Positions 1 to 8,832 of a stretch of 64,000 bases of DNA are shown here, in pieces (position 1 is the stretch's first letter; the number at the start of each line of letters is the position of its first letter). The position numbers and the translations under genes were made by a program. Origin of the DNA: Clostridiales bacterium (lineage in GTDB: Bacteria; Bacillota_A; Clostridia; Oscillospirales; Acutalibacteraceae); the NCBI GenBank assembly GCA_009774735.1, contig VSOH01000306.1, positions 1-64,000 on the forward strand, read 5' to 3'. The notes beneath the pieces were generated by a model, which was given only the letters and a program-made list of their open reading frames with translations, did no database searches and had not been told where the DNA came from.

Positions 1-881
1 GGAACACGGTTTGCCGTCACGTCCATACTCCAGATGTCATTGTTGATCCAGTACAGCTTGTCACGTTCGCCGTTGAGCTGCACCTCCGAGGGCCAGTCGC
101 CCAGTTTGAACTTGAACTGCTTCTCAATCTTGAAAGTTGCCGCGTCGATGCAGTAGAGTGACGGAGCCTCATAGCCGTATGGAGATCCTTCATATCCACC
201 GTCAGTCACAGTCCACATCTTGTCGTACTTATCCATTACAAGGGACGTGGGCTGTATGCCGACCGTCAGCTGGTCCACCACCTTATCCGTCTCGGTATCG
301 ATCTTGATGATGCGGTTCTGGTAGCTCCAGCAGTTGCAATACACATATTTGCCGTATTGCACCATCTGCTCCGTTGAGCCGCTCTCCATCGTCATGTCAG
401 GCACCTGAATGTAGCCTGTAATTTCATACTTCTTGGGATTGACAATGAAGATGCGGTTGTCCCAAAGCTGCGTGACGTAAGCCTTTTCATCGCTCAGGAA
501 GTGGATATATCGCGGAGAGGTCAAATCCTCGATACGTCCCACCTCCTTGAACGTATTGAGGTCGATGGCAAAGATGACATGGGAGTTGTTCACCACTATC
601 CACCCTTTGTTGTCATATATGCTCATGGACTGAGCAACATCGCCGAGTTTCATACCGTTTGCACGGAAGAACACCTCGTTCTGAACCTGATTCGTTGCCG
701 GATCATAATAGGAAAGCGTCGCATTGCCATACTGGAAGTTACCCTCGTTGGTAATGAAAAGTCCGGAGCCTGTTGCATTAAAGTCTTCTACCACATCGCC
801 ATAGTCCCATTCCATGCAGGAAGCGAGGGTGAGCGACAGCAGAGTGGTCAGGATATATAAGAGTTTCGGTTTGAATTTCAT
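1..881 (-). CDS. YncE/BtuG-like beta-propeller surface lipoprotein, partial
   Basis: This gene starts at 881 and runs off the left edge, so its C-terminus is not visible. The N-terminus is a lipoprotein signal with lipobox LASC near residue 24. The mature part has repeated blades of the YncE/DUF5074 kind, for example GLFITNEGNFQYGNATLSYY followed by segments such as IDLNTFKEVG, VNPKKYEITG and IDTETDKVVD. Known BtuG proteins of Bacteroides are surface beta-propellers that capture cobalamin for the BtuB transporter, and they have this architecture and riboswitch control. The gene is the last visible one of an operon behind a cobalamin riboswitch, which supports that role. BtuB itself is not in view. 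The family call is firm; the B12-binding role is inferred from context. Confidence 0.8.
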   Translation of the reverse strand, partial: MKFKPKLLYILTTLLSLTLASCMEWDYGDVVEDFNATGSGLFITNEGNFQYGNATLSYYDPATNQVQNEVFFRANGMKLGDVAQSMSIYDNKGWIVVNNSHVIFAIDLNTFKEVGRIEDLTSPRYIHFLSDEKAYVTQLWDNRIFIVNPKKYEITGYIQVPDMTMESGSTEQMVQYGKYVYCNCWSYQNRIIKIDTETDKVVDQLTVGIQPTSLVMDKYDKMWTVTDGGYEGSPYGYEAPSLYCIDAATFKIEKQFKFKLGDWPSEVQLNGERDKLYWINNDIWSMDVTANRV

Positions 882-894
882 TCTAATAATTTTA

Positions 895-937
895 AAACCT
901 CGACCCGCTATTCAAGGTAATATACGAGCCGAGGTTT
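895..937 (-). terminator. Intercistronic stem-loop before the beta-propeller gene
   Basis: An 8-bp perfect stem (AAACCTCG paired with CGAGGTTT) with a 27-base loop lies between two genes of the B12 operon on the minus strand. A TAAAATTATT tract follows it, not a clean T-run, so it may weaken read-through or mark an RNA-processing site instead of ending the transcript. Confidence 0.4.
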
Positions 938-964
938 GGCAGAAAAATTTTAACTGTTTGAGTT

Positions 965-2950
965 TTATTCAGCAGGTTTGCAACGACCTTCCTTCATATC
1001 CTGATATGTAGGATTATAAGTGCAATTTTCAATCTTCCAATTAGATTCTGTTATTTGACCGTCATCAATGAATTTCTTAAAGAACGTGTAGTCAGAGAAT
1101 TTTCTAACGGTGTCGAAATGCACACCTGAAAGTTTTAATAATTTTGGAAACTTCAGATGATCTGAAGAGATGAAATCTGTTGTCATGCCAAATTTAAGTG
1201 ACCCGTCAATAACTTCAAGACTTGGAAATGAAGCAGATTCATATATTCTAAACAAAGTTAAGCCAGTGCCTCCAATATGACTTAAAACAGGGAAAAATGA
1301 ATCAGTAATTGCCCCGTCCAAAAAGACGGTAAAAGCTCCCCACTCAATATTTTTTACTGGTGATCCAGGGAGAAGATCCTCTTCTATGTACTCTGGAGAC
1401 GATGCACAACATACCGTAGTCAAACTGGGAAAATCTAATATAGCATCAACTCCAACCTGTAAAATAGACTGTCCACCAATGCTTTTAAGATTACTGGCTT
1501 TTACACTGGTAATAGAAAAACCTGTTATTAATAAATAACCTGGAATAGAATTAATACCAGATAAATCAATAGTATTCTTTGAAGATTGACCGCTAATTTG
1601 AATGATTGACAAATTCCCCGTTATACTTTGTAAAGAAGACTCAAAAGTATCTATATTAGCTTCATAATAAAAGTTGTTTATTTTTGTGAAATTTGTTTTT
1701 ACAGCAGTGTTTAACGAGATAATCCTAACATCCACATCGGTTAGATCTTCTTTAGTTATCAAATTGTTGAACTTATTACAGTATTCAATTGTAATACAAG
1801 GATGTGTAGGTGAAGATGAAGTAAAACTAACATTACTAATATCTAGCGATTCAATTAGAGCGAGTTGTCTGATGACTACGCCTCCAAGCTGATTTAACCC
1901 TTGCAACTTGGGCAACTTCTCAAGAACATCAAAATTCTTTATGGACCATACTCCAGTTACTGATGTTAATTTATCGAACCCTTCAATAGATTTTAACTCG
2001 GTATTACCCATAAAGAATCTCATACCGGCAGTCTCCACTTCCCCATATATGCTCTCTATTGATAAATTTCCATTTACTGTAACAATATCGGGTACAGATA
2101 TTGATGAAAATTCACGTGGTAAAACCTTAAATTCAAGAGATCCTGTTTCCTTAAGTAGAGGTAACGATATTTGTGTAAGTTTTGTGTTTTCATTGAAAAT
2201 AACATTACCCTCAACTTTTTCAAGTTCTTTGAATTCAATTATTGATGCTCCTGAGCCATAAATTTGTATATCTCCTGTAACATTCTTTATTTTAGACATA
2301 GAAATCATTTCCAAGGACGTATCCTGTAATGGATTTTCTTCACTTCCTATAAGAAGTCCGCCAATCGAAGTAATATTGTCAAGACCAGTAAGGGTACCGC
2401 CAGTAAAGCTATTCTTGATTATGATGTTTCCTTCAACCTCCTTAAGAATGCTTAATCCTGTTATATCATTGATTATTTCGGCATTTTCAGCGTTTGAACC
2501 AATAATAAGATTCCCTTTTATGATTGTTACACCGGATTCAATAAAGGCTGCTACTTCTGAGGGTGTTTTGAGTTCAACATTTCCTTCACTTCTTATCTCA
2601 TCCTTCACAACAACATAAGTATAATCATTTATAGTTCCATTATAAGAAGTTACACGGAAAGTGCGTTCAGTATTCCAATCTGTTATGGTTGCCGGGTCCG
2701 GGAATATTTTTGCTGATGGTGTATAAGCGAATGATGCTTTCGCTCCATCAAGTGAAACCGTGTATGGAACTGTCACAGTAATTGTATTGTTTTCAATTAC
2801 CGCTTCATACGTTTTATCATTTACACTAAGTACCACTGATGTGATATAATTATCATCAGCATCAACTGGAATTTCGTCTTTGTCAGAACAGCCGACAGCA
2901 AAAATGCAGAAGAATAGGCTGAACAGCAAGTTAAATTTGATTGTTTTCAT
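965..2950 (-). CDS. DUF5018 plus receptor-L-like repeat surface lipoprotein
   Basis: A 661-residue exported protein. The N-terminus is a signal peptide with a Cys at about residue 21 (FAVGCSDKD), so it is probably a lipoprotein. Residues about 35-115 match the pattern of DUF5018-type beta-sandwich domains (a strand ITSVVLSVNDKTYEAVI, a closing segment TINDYTYVV). From about residue 125 to the end there are beta-helical repeats resembling receptor-L/leucine-rich surface repeats: blocks such as GNLIIGSNAENAEI, LTGLDNITSIGGLLIG and VEGNIIIKNSFTG repeat the pattern of a G-N-[LI]-x-[IF] strand. It lies in the riboswitch operon between the PKD-repeat gene and the beta-propeller gene. A cobamide-related role is inferred from position only; adhesion is an alternative. 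Confidence 0.65.
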   Translation of the reverse strand: MKTIKFNLLFSLFFCIFAVGCSDKDEIPVDADDNYITSVVLSVNDKTYEAVIENNTITVTVPYTVSLDGAKASFAYTPSAKIFPDPATITDWNTERTFRVTSYNGTINDYTYVVVKDEIRSEGNVELKTPSEVAAFIESGVTIIKGNLIIGSNAENAEIINDITGLSILKEVEGNIIIKNSFTGGTLTGLDNITSIGGLLIGSEENPLQDTSLEMISMSKIKNVTGDIQIYGSGASIIEFKELEKVEGNVIFNENTKLTQISLPLLKETGSLEFKVLPREFSSISVPDIVTVNGNLSIESIYGEVETAGMRFFMGNTELKSIEGFDKLTSVTGVWSIKNFDVLEKLPKLQGLNQLGGVVIRQLALIESLDISNVSFTSSSPTHPCITIEYCNKFNNLITKEDLTDVDVRIISLNTAVKTNFTKINNFYYEANIDTFESSLQSITGNLSIIQISGQSSKNTIDLSGINSIPGYLLITGFSITSVKASNLKSIGGQSILQVGVDAILDFPSLTTVCCASSPEYIEEDLLPGSPVKNIEWGAFTVFLDGAITDSFFPVLSHIGGTGLTLFRIYESASFPSLEVIDGSLKFGMTTDFISSDHLKFPKLLKLSGVHFDTVRKFSDYTFFKKFIDDGQITESNWKIENCTYNPTYQDMKEGRCKPAE

Positions 2951-2968
2951 ATTGTATTTTTTTGCTTA

Positions 2969-4729
2969 TTACTTAATATTTAAGTCTTGAAAAGAGAATA
3001 CTTCAGTAGAAATCTCTCCTAGTGGACCGCTCTTTGCTAATACTCCACACTGAACTTTGATAAAATCAATATATTCCAGTTTGACTGGTGTTCCATCCTT
3101 AAATATGGCATTTGATATTTTAAATCCATTCATCTGACCAGTGCCATCATAGGAGTCCCCTCCAATACAATCACTACCTATATTGTCAACATAACCCCAC
3201 TCATAGGCTTGGTTATTCCAAAAACCGGAAGATGGGATCTGAATATTTTTTGGCAATAATCTCGTGCCAGTCAGTGTGTATGATTCTTGATTCATCCAAA
3301 GAGGATAATAAGAGCTCTGTTGATGATACGAATTGTAATCAACAGACCCAGAATTTCCCAAATTATCAGTCCAATAAACATTTGAGTGTGCGGACGCCGG
3401 ACGATAGTATGTTACTTCGTAATCTTGAATAGTTGAACCGTTACCAGTCTCACTACCTTTAAGCTCATACCATTCGTCGTCTGGAAGACCATTCCCATTT
3501 ACATCTTGCATTACCCAAACAATGCCGGGCTCATTGCTTCCTCCTTGATCGCTTAAAAAAGCATTTCCTTGGATTGCAAAATCATATCCGCCTTTATTGG
3601 GAATACTATGATCAAATCCGACAATAACGTATCCTCCAAAAGAACCAAGGGAAACGTACTTTTTATTTGCCAGTCGCTCTGCAGCATATTGATTTGCAGC
3701 ATTAAAAGTTATTTCATCACCTTTGAACCCGCCGGAATTCGTTTCATTCACAAATTGCCCGGGTGCAGGTAAAAATTCAAAGACATTCGTTGAATAAGCT
3801 GAGCTGGAGGTATTTGCTGCTCGATATCTTGATGACTGTGCTCCAGGCTCACATACAACTCTAATTTTTGATTCAACAGAAATTCCATTCTCCTCTTCTG
3901 TTACTACAACTGAAATAAGATACTCACCGTCCTTTTCAGGAGTAAATATTAATAATGGTTCAGTAGCTCCTTCTACAGCTTTGCCATTGACGGCCCACTG
4001 AAAAGCGGGATTGTCAAAGTATTCCAATTGAGGCTTTAAGAAAACAGAGCGACCTGCAAAAGTAAATTTGGTAGTTTCTTTTGCATTATAATACGGTTTT
4101 TGAAAAGAAACCGAATATGGCATATTTTCTACTACTTCAATCTCCAGCTCTTCTTCAGTAAGCCCATCTTCATTTGAAGCTCTAATAGTTATCGGATATG
4201 AACCTAAATTTTCTTCATTAAATATATAGGTTAGTTTATCCGACACAACAATTCCATTTCTTAACCATTCAATCTTGAAATCTCCTATATCTTGATTGGC
4301 GATCTCCGGTGCGAGAAGCAGGTCATGACCTTTTTGAACTTTAAGTCCTTTTGAGGGAATGAATAAATTAATGGCAGGTGGAAGTAAATCTTTTACTTCC
4401 ACCTTAAGTTCTTCTGCGGCATATCCATTTTCATTATCAACTCGCAATGTGATAAATACATCACCCGCTTCTTCCCATGTATGAGAAAAAGCTTTTTGAT
4501 TCGATACAAGTTTTCCGTCAATAGTCCAAGAGAATAAAGCATCATCCGCATTCCTATATGTAGGACTAATGCTTAATTCCTTACCCACCTTAACATTATA
4601 AACTCCACTCACATTATCAAGGATGATAATAGGTTTTAAAGTTCCATTATCAACAATTATATCATCTTTATTGCAAGAGCTTATAAAGGTGCAAAGTAAA
4701 ACACATAAGGTTACACTTGGGATTCGCAT
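2969..4729 (-). CDS. PKD/Ig-repeat surface lipoprotein with C-terminal globular domain
   Basis: I choose the start at 4729 (MRIPSVTLCVLL), six codons inside the longest frame, because it gives a compact lipoprotein signal with Cys in FISSCNKDD. Three PKD/Ig-like repeats follow (about residues 35-110, 115-195 and 200-290; each ends in a V-x-V strand after a G-x-Y/T-type core). The last 270 residues form a different globular domain rich in Asp, Gly and aromatic residues, with a Ca-site-like segment DVNGNGLPDDEW. In Bacteroides B12 loci the BtuH family has N-terminal Ig-like parts and a C-terminal cobamide-binding domain; this layout and the upstream riboswitch make it a BtuH-like candidate, but I cannot confirm homology by eye. 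Confidence 0.65.
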   Translation of the reverse strand: MRIPSVTLCVLLCTFISSCNKDDIIVDNGTLKPIIILDNVSGVYNVKVGKELSISPTYRNADDALFSWTIDGKLVSNQKAFSHTWEEAGDVFITLRVDNENGYAAEELKVEVKDLLPPAINLFIPSKGLKVQKGHDLLLAPEIANQDIGDFKIEWLRNGIVVSDKLTYIFNEENLGSYPITIRASNEDGLTEEELEIEVVENMPYSVSFQKPYYNAKETTKFTFAGRSVFLKPQLEYFDNPAFQWAVNGKAVEGATEPLLIFTPEKDGEYLISVVVTEEENGISVESKIRVVCEPGAQSSRYRAANTSSSAYSTNVFEFLPAPGQFVNETNSGGFKGDEITFNAANQYAAERLANKKYVSLGSFGGYVIVGFDHSIPNKGGYDFAIQGNAFLSDQGGSNEPGIVWVMQDVNGNGLPDDEWYELKGSETGNGSTIQDYEVTYYRPASAHSNVYWTDNLGNSGSVDYNSYHQQSSYYPLWMNQESYTLTGTRLLPKNIQIPSSGFWNNQAYEWGYVDNIGSDCIGGDSYDGTGQMNGFKISNAIFKDGTPVKLEYIDFIKVQCGVLAKSGPLGEISTEVFSFQDLNIK

Positions 4730-4748
4730 TGTTTCTTTAAAATACAAA

Positions 4749-4790
4749 TATGGTAAGCAACAATAGGATTAACCAAAGTTGCTTACCATA
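4749..4790 (-). terminator. Strong 13-bp intercistronic hairpin in the B12 operon
   Basis: TATGGTAAGCAAC pairs perfectly with GTTGCTTACCATA across a 16-base loop, between the DUF4465 gene and the PKD-repeat gene. On the minus strand it is followed by TTTGTATTTT, a weak U-rich tract. It can act as a partial terminator or as a barrier protecting the upstream message, which would make the DUF4465 product more abundant than the downstream ones. Confidence 0.6.
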
Positions 4791-4796
4791 GTTAGA

Positions 4797-5753
4797 TTAT
4801 TCAATAGTAATATCATCAAGGCAAATATAGGCTGGAGTGTTCAGACCGTAGTCCCCCGTATCCGAACCAGAGAAGTTCAGTTTTACGGTTTTTACATTTG
4901 CCTGATTAATTGGCCAGTACGTCCAAGTGGTAACAGGATCTTGTTTTTTCCCGTTTCTGTAGTCTGCCAAAGTTTGAACATAGGTGGCCAACAGTTCACC
5001 ATTTTCATTATAACATTCTAATTCAACTTGAAAATAGCCAATATAATTTCCATTACCATCAACTTGCTTTGATAAAGGTGTAGCTACACCAGAAGCGCCA
5101 AATTGATTGCCTTTCATTATCACTCCATATGTATAGGAAGAGTTACAAAACCACAGACCTTTTAGAGTTTTTTTTCGGATAAAAGAGAAAGAAGGCTTAG
5201 CCATCCACTGTGAATTGTAAAAATCCTGATACCCATATACAACTGCAAAGTTATTGCCACTATGACCTGCATTAACATTAGCTCCGTCAGTTGAAGTGGT
5301 GTTGTACACACTCATCTGATTGTTATATGAATACCACCAATCGCCAGTTCCAGAACCGGTAATATTGGCACCATTACCAGGATTCGACCGATAGTTCCAT
5401 TTAGAAAGAGCCAGACCGCCATTATAGAAGGCGGTAGAACCACCAATTACATTGATTGATGACTCAAAGATGCCAGAAGGATCTTTAATTTGCTTTACCT
5501 GAGCATAGCTTCCGGTATTACCGTAATAGTTTGCACCATAAGAAGTGGGCATTGCCATCATGGTTGATTCAAAATCATCAAACGTGATGATTGTTGAATC
5601 GCCTTGCACGACCGCACGACTAACTGGGTTCTCAACCTCCATTTTGCTCTCAAAGTCGGCGAATGGTTCATCTTCACTGGAACATCCGGTGAAGACGGCT
5701 GCTGTGACCGCTACGGTCGTCAGAGCCAAGAATTTAGTAAAATGTTTTCTCAT
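4797..5753 (-). CDS. DUF4465 surface protein, first gene of B12-riboswitch operon
   Basis: A 318-residue exported protein with lipobox-like VFTGCSSED at about residues 21-29. The body matches DUF4465: an early F-D-D-F-E-S segment, a central H-S-G-N-N-F-A-V-V-Y-G motif, a later PSFSFIRKKTLKGLWFCNS stretch, and a C-terminal beta segment ending in ICLDDITIE. DUF4465 proteins are extracellular beta-sandwich proteins found mainly in Bacteroidota and Planctomycetes and often sit near TonB-dependent receptors. It is the first gene after the cobalamin riboswitch and its terminator, so its expression should rise when cobalamin is scarce. Whether it binds cobamide itself is unknown. Confidence 0.8.
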   Translation of the reverse strand: MRKHFTKFLALTTVAVTAAVFTGCSSEDEPFADFESKMEVENPVSRAVVQGDSTIITFDDFESTMMAMPTSYGANYYGNTGSYAQVKQIKDPSGIFESSINVIGGSTAFYNGGLALSKWNYRSNPGNGANITGSGTGDWWYSYNNQMSVYNTTSTDGANVNAGHSGNNFAVVYGYQDFYNSQWMAKPSFSFIRKKTLKGLWFCNSSYTYGVIMKGNQFGASGVATPLSKQVDGNGNYIGYFQVELECYNENGELLATYVQTLADYRNGKKQDPVTTWTYWPINQANVKTVKLNFSGSDTGDYGLNTPAYICLDDITIE

Positions 5754-5787
5754 AACTAAACAGTTTTAGAGTTTGCAGATTGTTAAT

Positions 5788-5836
5788 AAAAAAGTTACCC
5801 GATTGTGTACGACTTGATAATCGTAACCAATCGGGT
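5788..5836 (-). terminator. Intrinsic terminator of the riboswitch expression platform
   Basis: On the minus strand ACCCGATTGGTTACGA pairs with TCGTACACAATCGGGT (two mismatches) around an 8-base loop and is followed by TAACTTTTTT. It lies between the cobalamin aptamer and the first gene, the position expected for transcription attenuation in response to ligand. Confidence 0.75.
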
Positions 5837-5939
5837 ATATGACGGTATATGTATATCCTAAACGGAAATCGGCGGAAAGCCAAAGCCTTGCCAATACTGT
5901 TTGAGATAATCGCCGAGTGCCCGCGGTACATTATCGCAT

Positions 5940-6122
5940 CGTATTGAAGCAGGTCTTCTGACTCGTCCCCGTTGTCCGCGCCTTCTCACCCCGCGAGGGG
6001 CAATGACATTGTGCGGAAACGTTGCGTGGGACTCACAGCAGCAGGTACTGTCCCGGATTCTCACCGGATTCCCTTTCAATCCACTCTAGCCGACACCTCT
6101 GTGGCGGCAGTGGAACTTCAAC
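5940..6122 (-). promoter_or_regulatory. Cobalamin (B12) riboswitch
   Basis: Read on the minus strand, the segment carries the hallmarks of the AdoCbl/B12 aptamer: GGGAATCCGGTGAGAATCC, the core GGGACAGTACCTGCTGCTGT, a CCGCACAATGTCATTGCCCC arm, and the terminal B12 box AGTCAGAAGACCTGCTTC. It begins directly after a TAATTTTG promoter box and precedes a terminator and the DUF4465 gene, so it should control the whole minus-strand surface operon. No protein-coding gene is needed here; apparent short frames across it are not supported. Confidence 0.93.
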
Positions 6123-6126
6123 GCCG

Positions 6127-6134
6127 CAAAATTA
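6127..6134 (-). promoter_or_regulatory. Bacteroidales -7 box for the riboswitch transcript
   Basis: TAATTTTG on the minus strand fits the Bacteroidales -7 consensus TAnnTTTG. It places transcription start a few bases before the aptamer. I see no clear TTG -33 element 19-20 bases upstream, only T-rich sequence. Confidence 0.5.
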
Positions 6135-6207
6135 CAAAAAATAATCTTCCCCACCTAATAAGTTTCCTTTTTTAACGAACCGTAAATCATTTTTTTTCGC
6201 AGTTATC

Positions 6208-6237
6208 TTGGCGATTAGACTTTTTGAGCTATCTTTG
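6208..6237 (+). promoter_or_regulatory. Bacteroidales promoter for the DUF4143 ATPase gene
   Basis: TTG at 6208-6210, a 19-base spacer and TATCTTTG at 6230-6237 give the full TTG-N19-TAnnTTTG sigma-ABfr pattern. The ATPase start codon lies about 35-45 bases downstream. Confidence 0.65.
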
Positions 6238-6274
6238 CGATGTCTTTTTGTGTGACAAGGCACAATATTTGACA

Positions 6275-7537
6275 ATGGGCATTATGATAATACAAAGACC
6301 TCTATACCTGCGGAAGCTCATTTCTCGCAGACACAACGGAATGATAAAGATTGTCACCGGCGTAAGACGCTGTGGCAAATCATTCTTGTTATCTACCCTA
6401 TACGCAGGGTGGCTCAGGGAGCAAGGTGTGGAAAACGACCACATCATCACGATCAATCTTGAAGACAGACGAAACAGGAAACTGCGCGATCCAGATGCGC
6501 TGCTTGATTACATCGACTCAAAACTGACTGATGATGCCGTCCATTATATAATGATTGATGAGATACAGCATGTCAGCGAGTTCGAGGACGTGCTCAACAG
6601 CTATCTGAATATGCCTAATGCCGACGTGTATGTAACAGGTAGCAACGCACGATTTCTTTCCAAGGATGTAATCACTACTTTTAGAGGACGAGGCGATGAG
6701 ATAAAGCTTTACCCTCTCAGTTTCGGTGAGGTCTTCCCATATATGGACTTACAGAAAGACCGTGCATTAAACACCTATATGCTTTTCGGAGGTCTGCCGC
6801 AGGTTGTTCAGAAATCATCTGAGGAAGAAAAGAACGAGTATCTGAAAGGGCTTTTTACGCATACCTATATCAAGGATATAAAGGAACGTTACAGCATCAA
6901 GAACATAGAAATGCTTGATGAACTGCTCAACATCCTGGCATCTGATATTGGAACTTTGACGAATCCCACCAAACTGACAAACACATTCGAGAGCGTTAAG
7001 CATACGAAAGTCAACCGCATGACGCTTACGTCGTATCTGGAATACATCTGTGACTCGTTCCTTGTTGAGAAGGCAAGCCGGTATGATGTTAAAGGGAAAC
7101 GGTATATCGACAGCCCGTATAAATATTATTTCACTGACTGCGGCCTGCGTAACGCCCTGCTTAATTTCAGGCAGACAGAGCCTTCACATCTGATGGAGAA
7201 TGTGATATACAATGAATTGCGTGTGCGTGGTTTTAATGTCGATGTAGGTGTCGTGCCGGTACAACTTAGAAAGGAGGATGGCAGCCGGGAAAGGAAACAG
7301 TTTGAGGTGGATTTCGTCTGCAATATGGGCAGCAGACGCTACTATATCCAATCCGCCTACAGGATGCCGGATGAAGAGAAGATGAAGCAGGAGGAAGCGT
7401 CACTGCGCAATATTGACGATTCCTTCAAGAAAATCATTATCGTTGGCGAAGACACTCCTGTTTTGAGAAATGAGGCTGGGATTACCACAATCGGCATATA
7501 TGATTTCCTGTTAAATGAAAATTCATTGGATTTGTAA
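6275..7537 (+). CDS. AAA_14/DUF4143 ATPase
   Basis: A soluble protein of about 420 residues of the widespread AAA_14-DUF4143 family. Walker A is GVRRCGKS (about residues 29-36) and the Walker B region is YIMIDEIQHV (about 90). The C-terminal DUF4143 part carries FEVDFV near residue 342, the usual PD-(D/E)xK-like remnant. The start at 6275 (or 6284, MIIQRPLYLRKL) is preferred over the longer frame from 6224, which would begin inside the promoter's -7 region. Cellular role of the family is poorly known. It is monocistronic between the host riboswitch operon and the mobilization module, and may mark the host side of the junction. Confidence 0.85.
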   Translation: MGIMIIQRPLYLRKLISRRHNGMIKIVTGVRRCGKSFLLSTLYAGWLREQGVENDHIITINLEDRRNRKLRDPDALLDYIDSKLTDDAVHYIMIDEIQHVSEFEDVLNSYLNMPNADVYVTGSNARFLSKDVITTFRGRGDEIKLYPLSFGEVFPYMDLQKDRALNTYMLFGGLPQVVQKSSEEEKNEYLKGLFTHTYIKDIKERYSIKNIEMLDELLNILASDIGTLTNPTKLTNTFESVKHTKVNRMTLTSYLEYICDSFLVEKASRYDVKGKRYIDSPYKYYFTDCGLRNALLNFRQTEPSHLMENVIYNELRVRGFNVDVGVVPVQLRKEDGSRERKQFEVDFVCNMGSRRYYIQSAYRMPDEEKMKQEEASLRNIDDSFKKIIIVGEDTPVLRNEAGITTIGIYDFLLNENSLDL

Positions 7538-7569
7538 GAAGTGTCAATGATATAGCTTTTTGATCAATT

Positions 7570-8199
7570 ATGGTTGACCAGATTATACATAACCTATTGA
7601 CGCGGTTAAAAGAAGTCAATTTTATTCTTGAAACATGTACAGACGGTACTATGCTTTTTGAACAGGCGAATGTCATTGCACGGTTCTACTACGACTGTCA
7701 GGATACAAACGTCCTTATCGACGAAGCCGAGAGGATGGCAACGGAAGATACCGAGGGACTTAGGGAGTTTGCCGTTTCCCTCAAAGAAGAAACCGCCACT
7801 CTCCTTAATAATATAGGAAGACTTGAGGGGATGGATTTCAAACAGATCGCCAACGCCCACTCCAAGCAATACTATTCCATATTTCAGGAAGCAGCGGAAC
7901 AGCTAAATCCCTTTTGGAAACGGTACAGTGAGCTTAACAACCGCCTTGACTACCTCCCTCTCGGCTCTAAGGATTATGCCGAAATGGAGAAGGAATGTGA
8001 GAAGGCTAAGGCTGAACACGATACACGGCAGATTGAGGTTAAGAGACTTTACGCCGAATATGAGAAAGAAAACCAGCGAGCCGGATATGTCTTTTCCCTC
8101 AAAGCCTCCCATCTGTATGCCCTCGCCGCAAAAATGAACGGCATTGCCGGAAGCATAATCAACGACCTTGACCGTCTGGAGAAAGGGAACGGAGAATGA
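7570..8199 (+). CDS. Unknown coiled-coil protein of the mobilization module
   Basis: A 209-residue soluble protein that I do not recognise. It is strongly alpha-helical, with charged heptad-like stretches at about residues 120-175 (AEMEKECEKAKAEHDTRQIE and following). It has no signal peptide or membrane segment. Its stop overlaps the start of the next gene by four bases, so the two are probably translated together. Position at the left end of a module with excisionase-like, MobC and relaxase genes suggests it travels with a mobilizable element. Confidence 0.65.
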   Translation: MVDQIIHNLLTRLKEVNFILETCTDGTMLFEQANVIARFYYDCQDTNVLIDEAERMATEDTEGLREFAVSLKEETATLLNNIGRLEGMDFKQIANAHSKQYYSIFQEAAEQLNPFWKRYSELNNRLDYLPLGSKDYAEMEKECEKAKAEHDTRQIEVKRLYAEYEKENQRAGYVFSLKASHLYALAAKMNGIAGSIINDLDRLEKGNGE

Positions 8200-8606
8200 G
8201 CGGTAATCTCCTTTTCGAGACCTCTAAGTGGCGGGACATTGTGGAACTCGGACTGTGCATGGCGATATACGACGTATGCAACGACAACCAGTTTGATAAC
8301 TGCACGCCACTTGACTTTGCCAACTTCCTTAACGTAAGGGAAGAGGCAAAGGCTATACCTGTTGTGCCGAAAGAGAAACTGAGGGTATGCTATATGGTCT
8401 ATGCCGTGTCGCAGAACATCACCCCAAGAAAAGAGGCGTTGATATGGTCTGAGTTGTTCCTCAGTCGATGCGGCATTAACAAGTCTTACTATGACAAGCA
8501 CCGCACCGACATCTGCGCCGACCACGCTACCGAGGACAACAAGAATTACCGCAAATCTATTGACAAAGCCATCAATGAATGGCGTTCAAGGCGTAGAATC
8601 CCGTAG
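8196..8606 (+). CDS. Unknown small protein, coupled to the coiled-coil gene
   Basis: A 136-residue protein, not recognised, starting inside the stop of the preceding gene (ATGA overlap). It has no membrane segment. The C-terminal 40 residues are basic and helical (ITANLL-like alternative frames are not supported). A strong terminator starts 44 bases after its stop, so 7570-8606 forms a two-gene unit. Confidence 0.6.
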   Translation: MSGNLLFETSKWRDIVELGLCMAIYDVCNDNQFDNCTPLDFANFLNVREEAKAIPVVPKEKLRVCYMVYAVSQNITPRKEALIWSELFLSRCGINKSYYDKHRTDICADHATEDNKNYRKSIDKAINEWRSRRRIP

Positions 8607-8649
8607 AACTCCCGTTTCACCCCACCTGCGACATCTAAAGGAAACTTGC

Positions 8650-8698
8650 AAACGCACTATACGACTGAAAATCAGCGTACAGTGCGTTTGTCTTTTTT
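8650..8698 (+). terminator. Intrinsic terminator
   Basis: AAACGCACTATACG pairs with CGTACAGTGCGTTT (one mismatch in 14) around a 12-base loop and is followed by GTCTTTTTTT. It ends the 7570-8606 unit. Confidence 0.9.
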
Positions 8699-8721
8699 TA
8701 CCTTTCCCCACGGAAGCCACA

Positions 8722-8751
8722 TTGCACCCTATGGCGGCAGTTGTAATTTTG
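8722..8751 (+). promoter_or_regulatory. Bacteroidales promoter before the excisionase-like gene
   Basis: TTG at 8722-8724, 19 bases, then TAATTTTG at 8744-8751: an exact TTG-N19-TAnnTTTG match. It lies 82 bases before the start at 8833. Confidence 0.75.
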
Positions 8752-8832
8752 CATCGGAATCCAAAGGCTGACAAGACCATCAATCAGCACTGTTCCAAGA
8801 TGATAAACATTAACTTAATAATAAAATTACCG

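Noticed and set aside
5858..6175. Short open frames across the B12 riboswitch on both strands
   Set aside because: They lie within the aptamer and attenuator; no ribosome site or protein-like composition supports translation.
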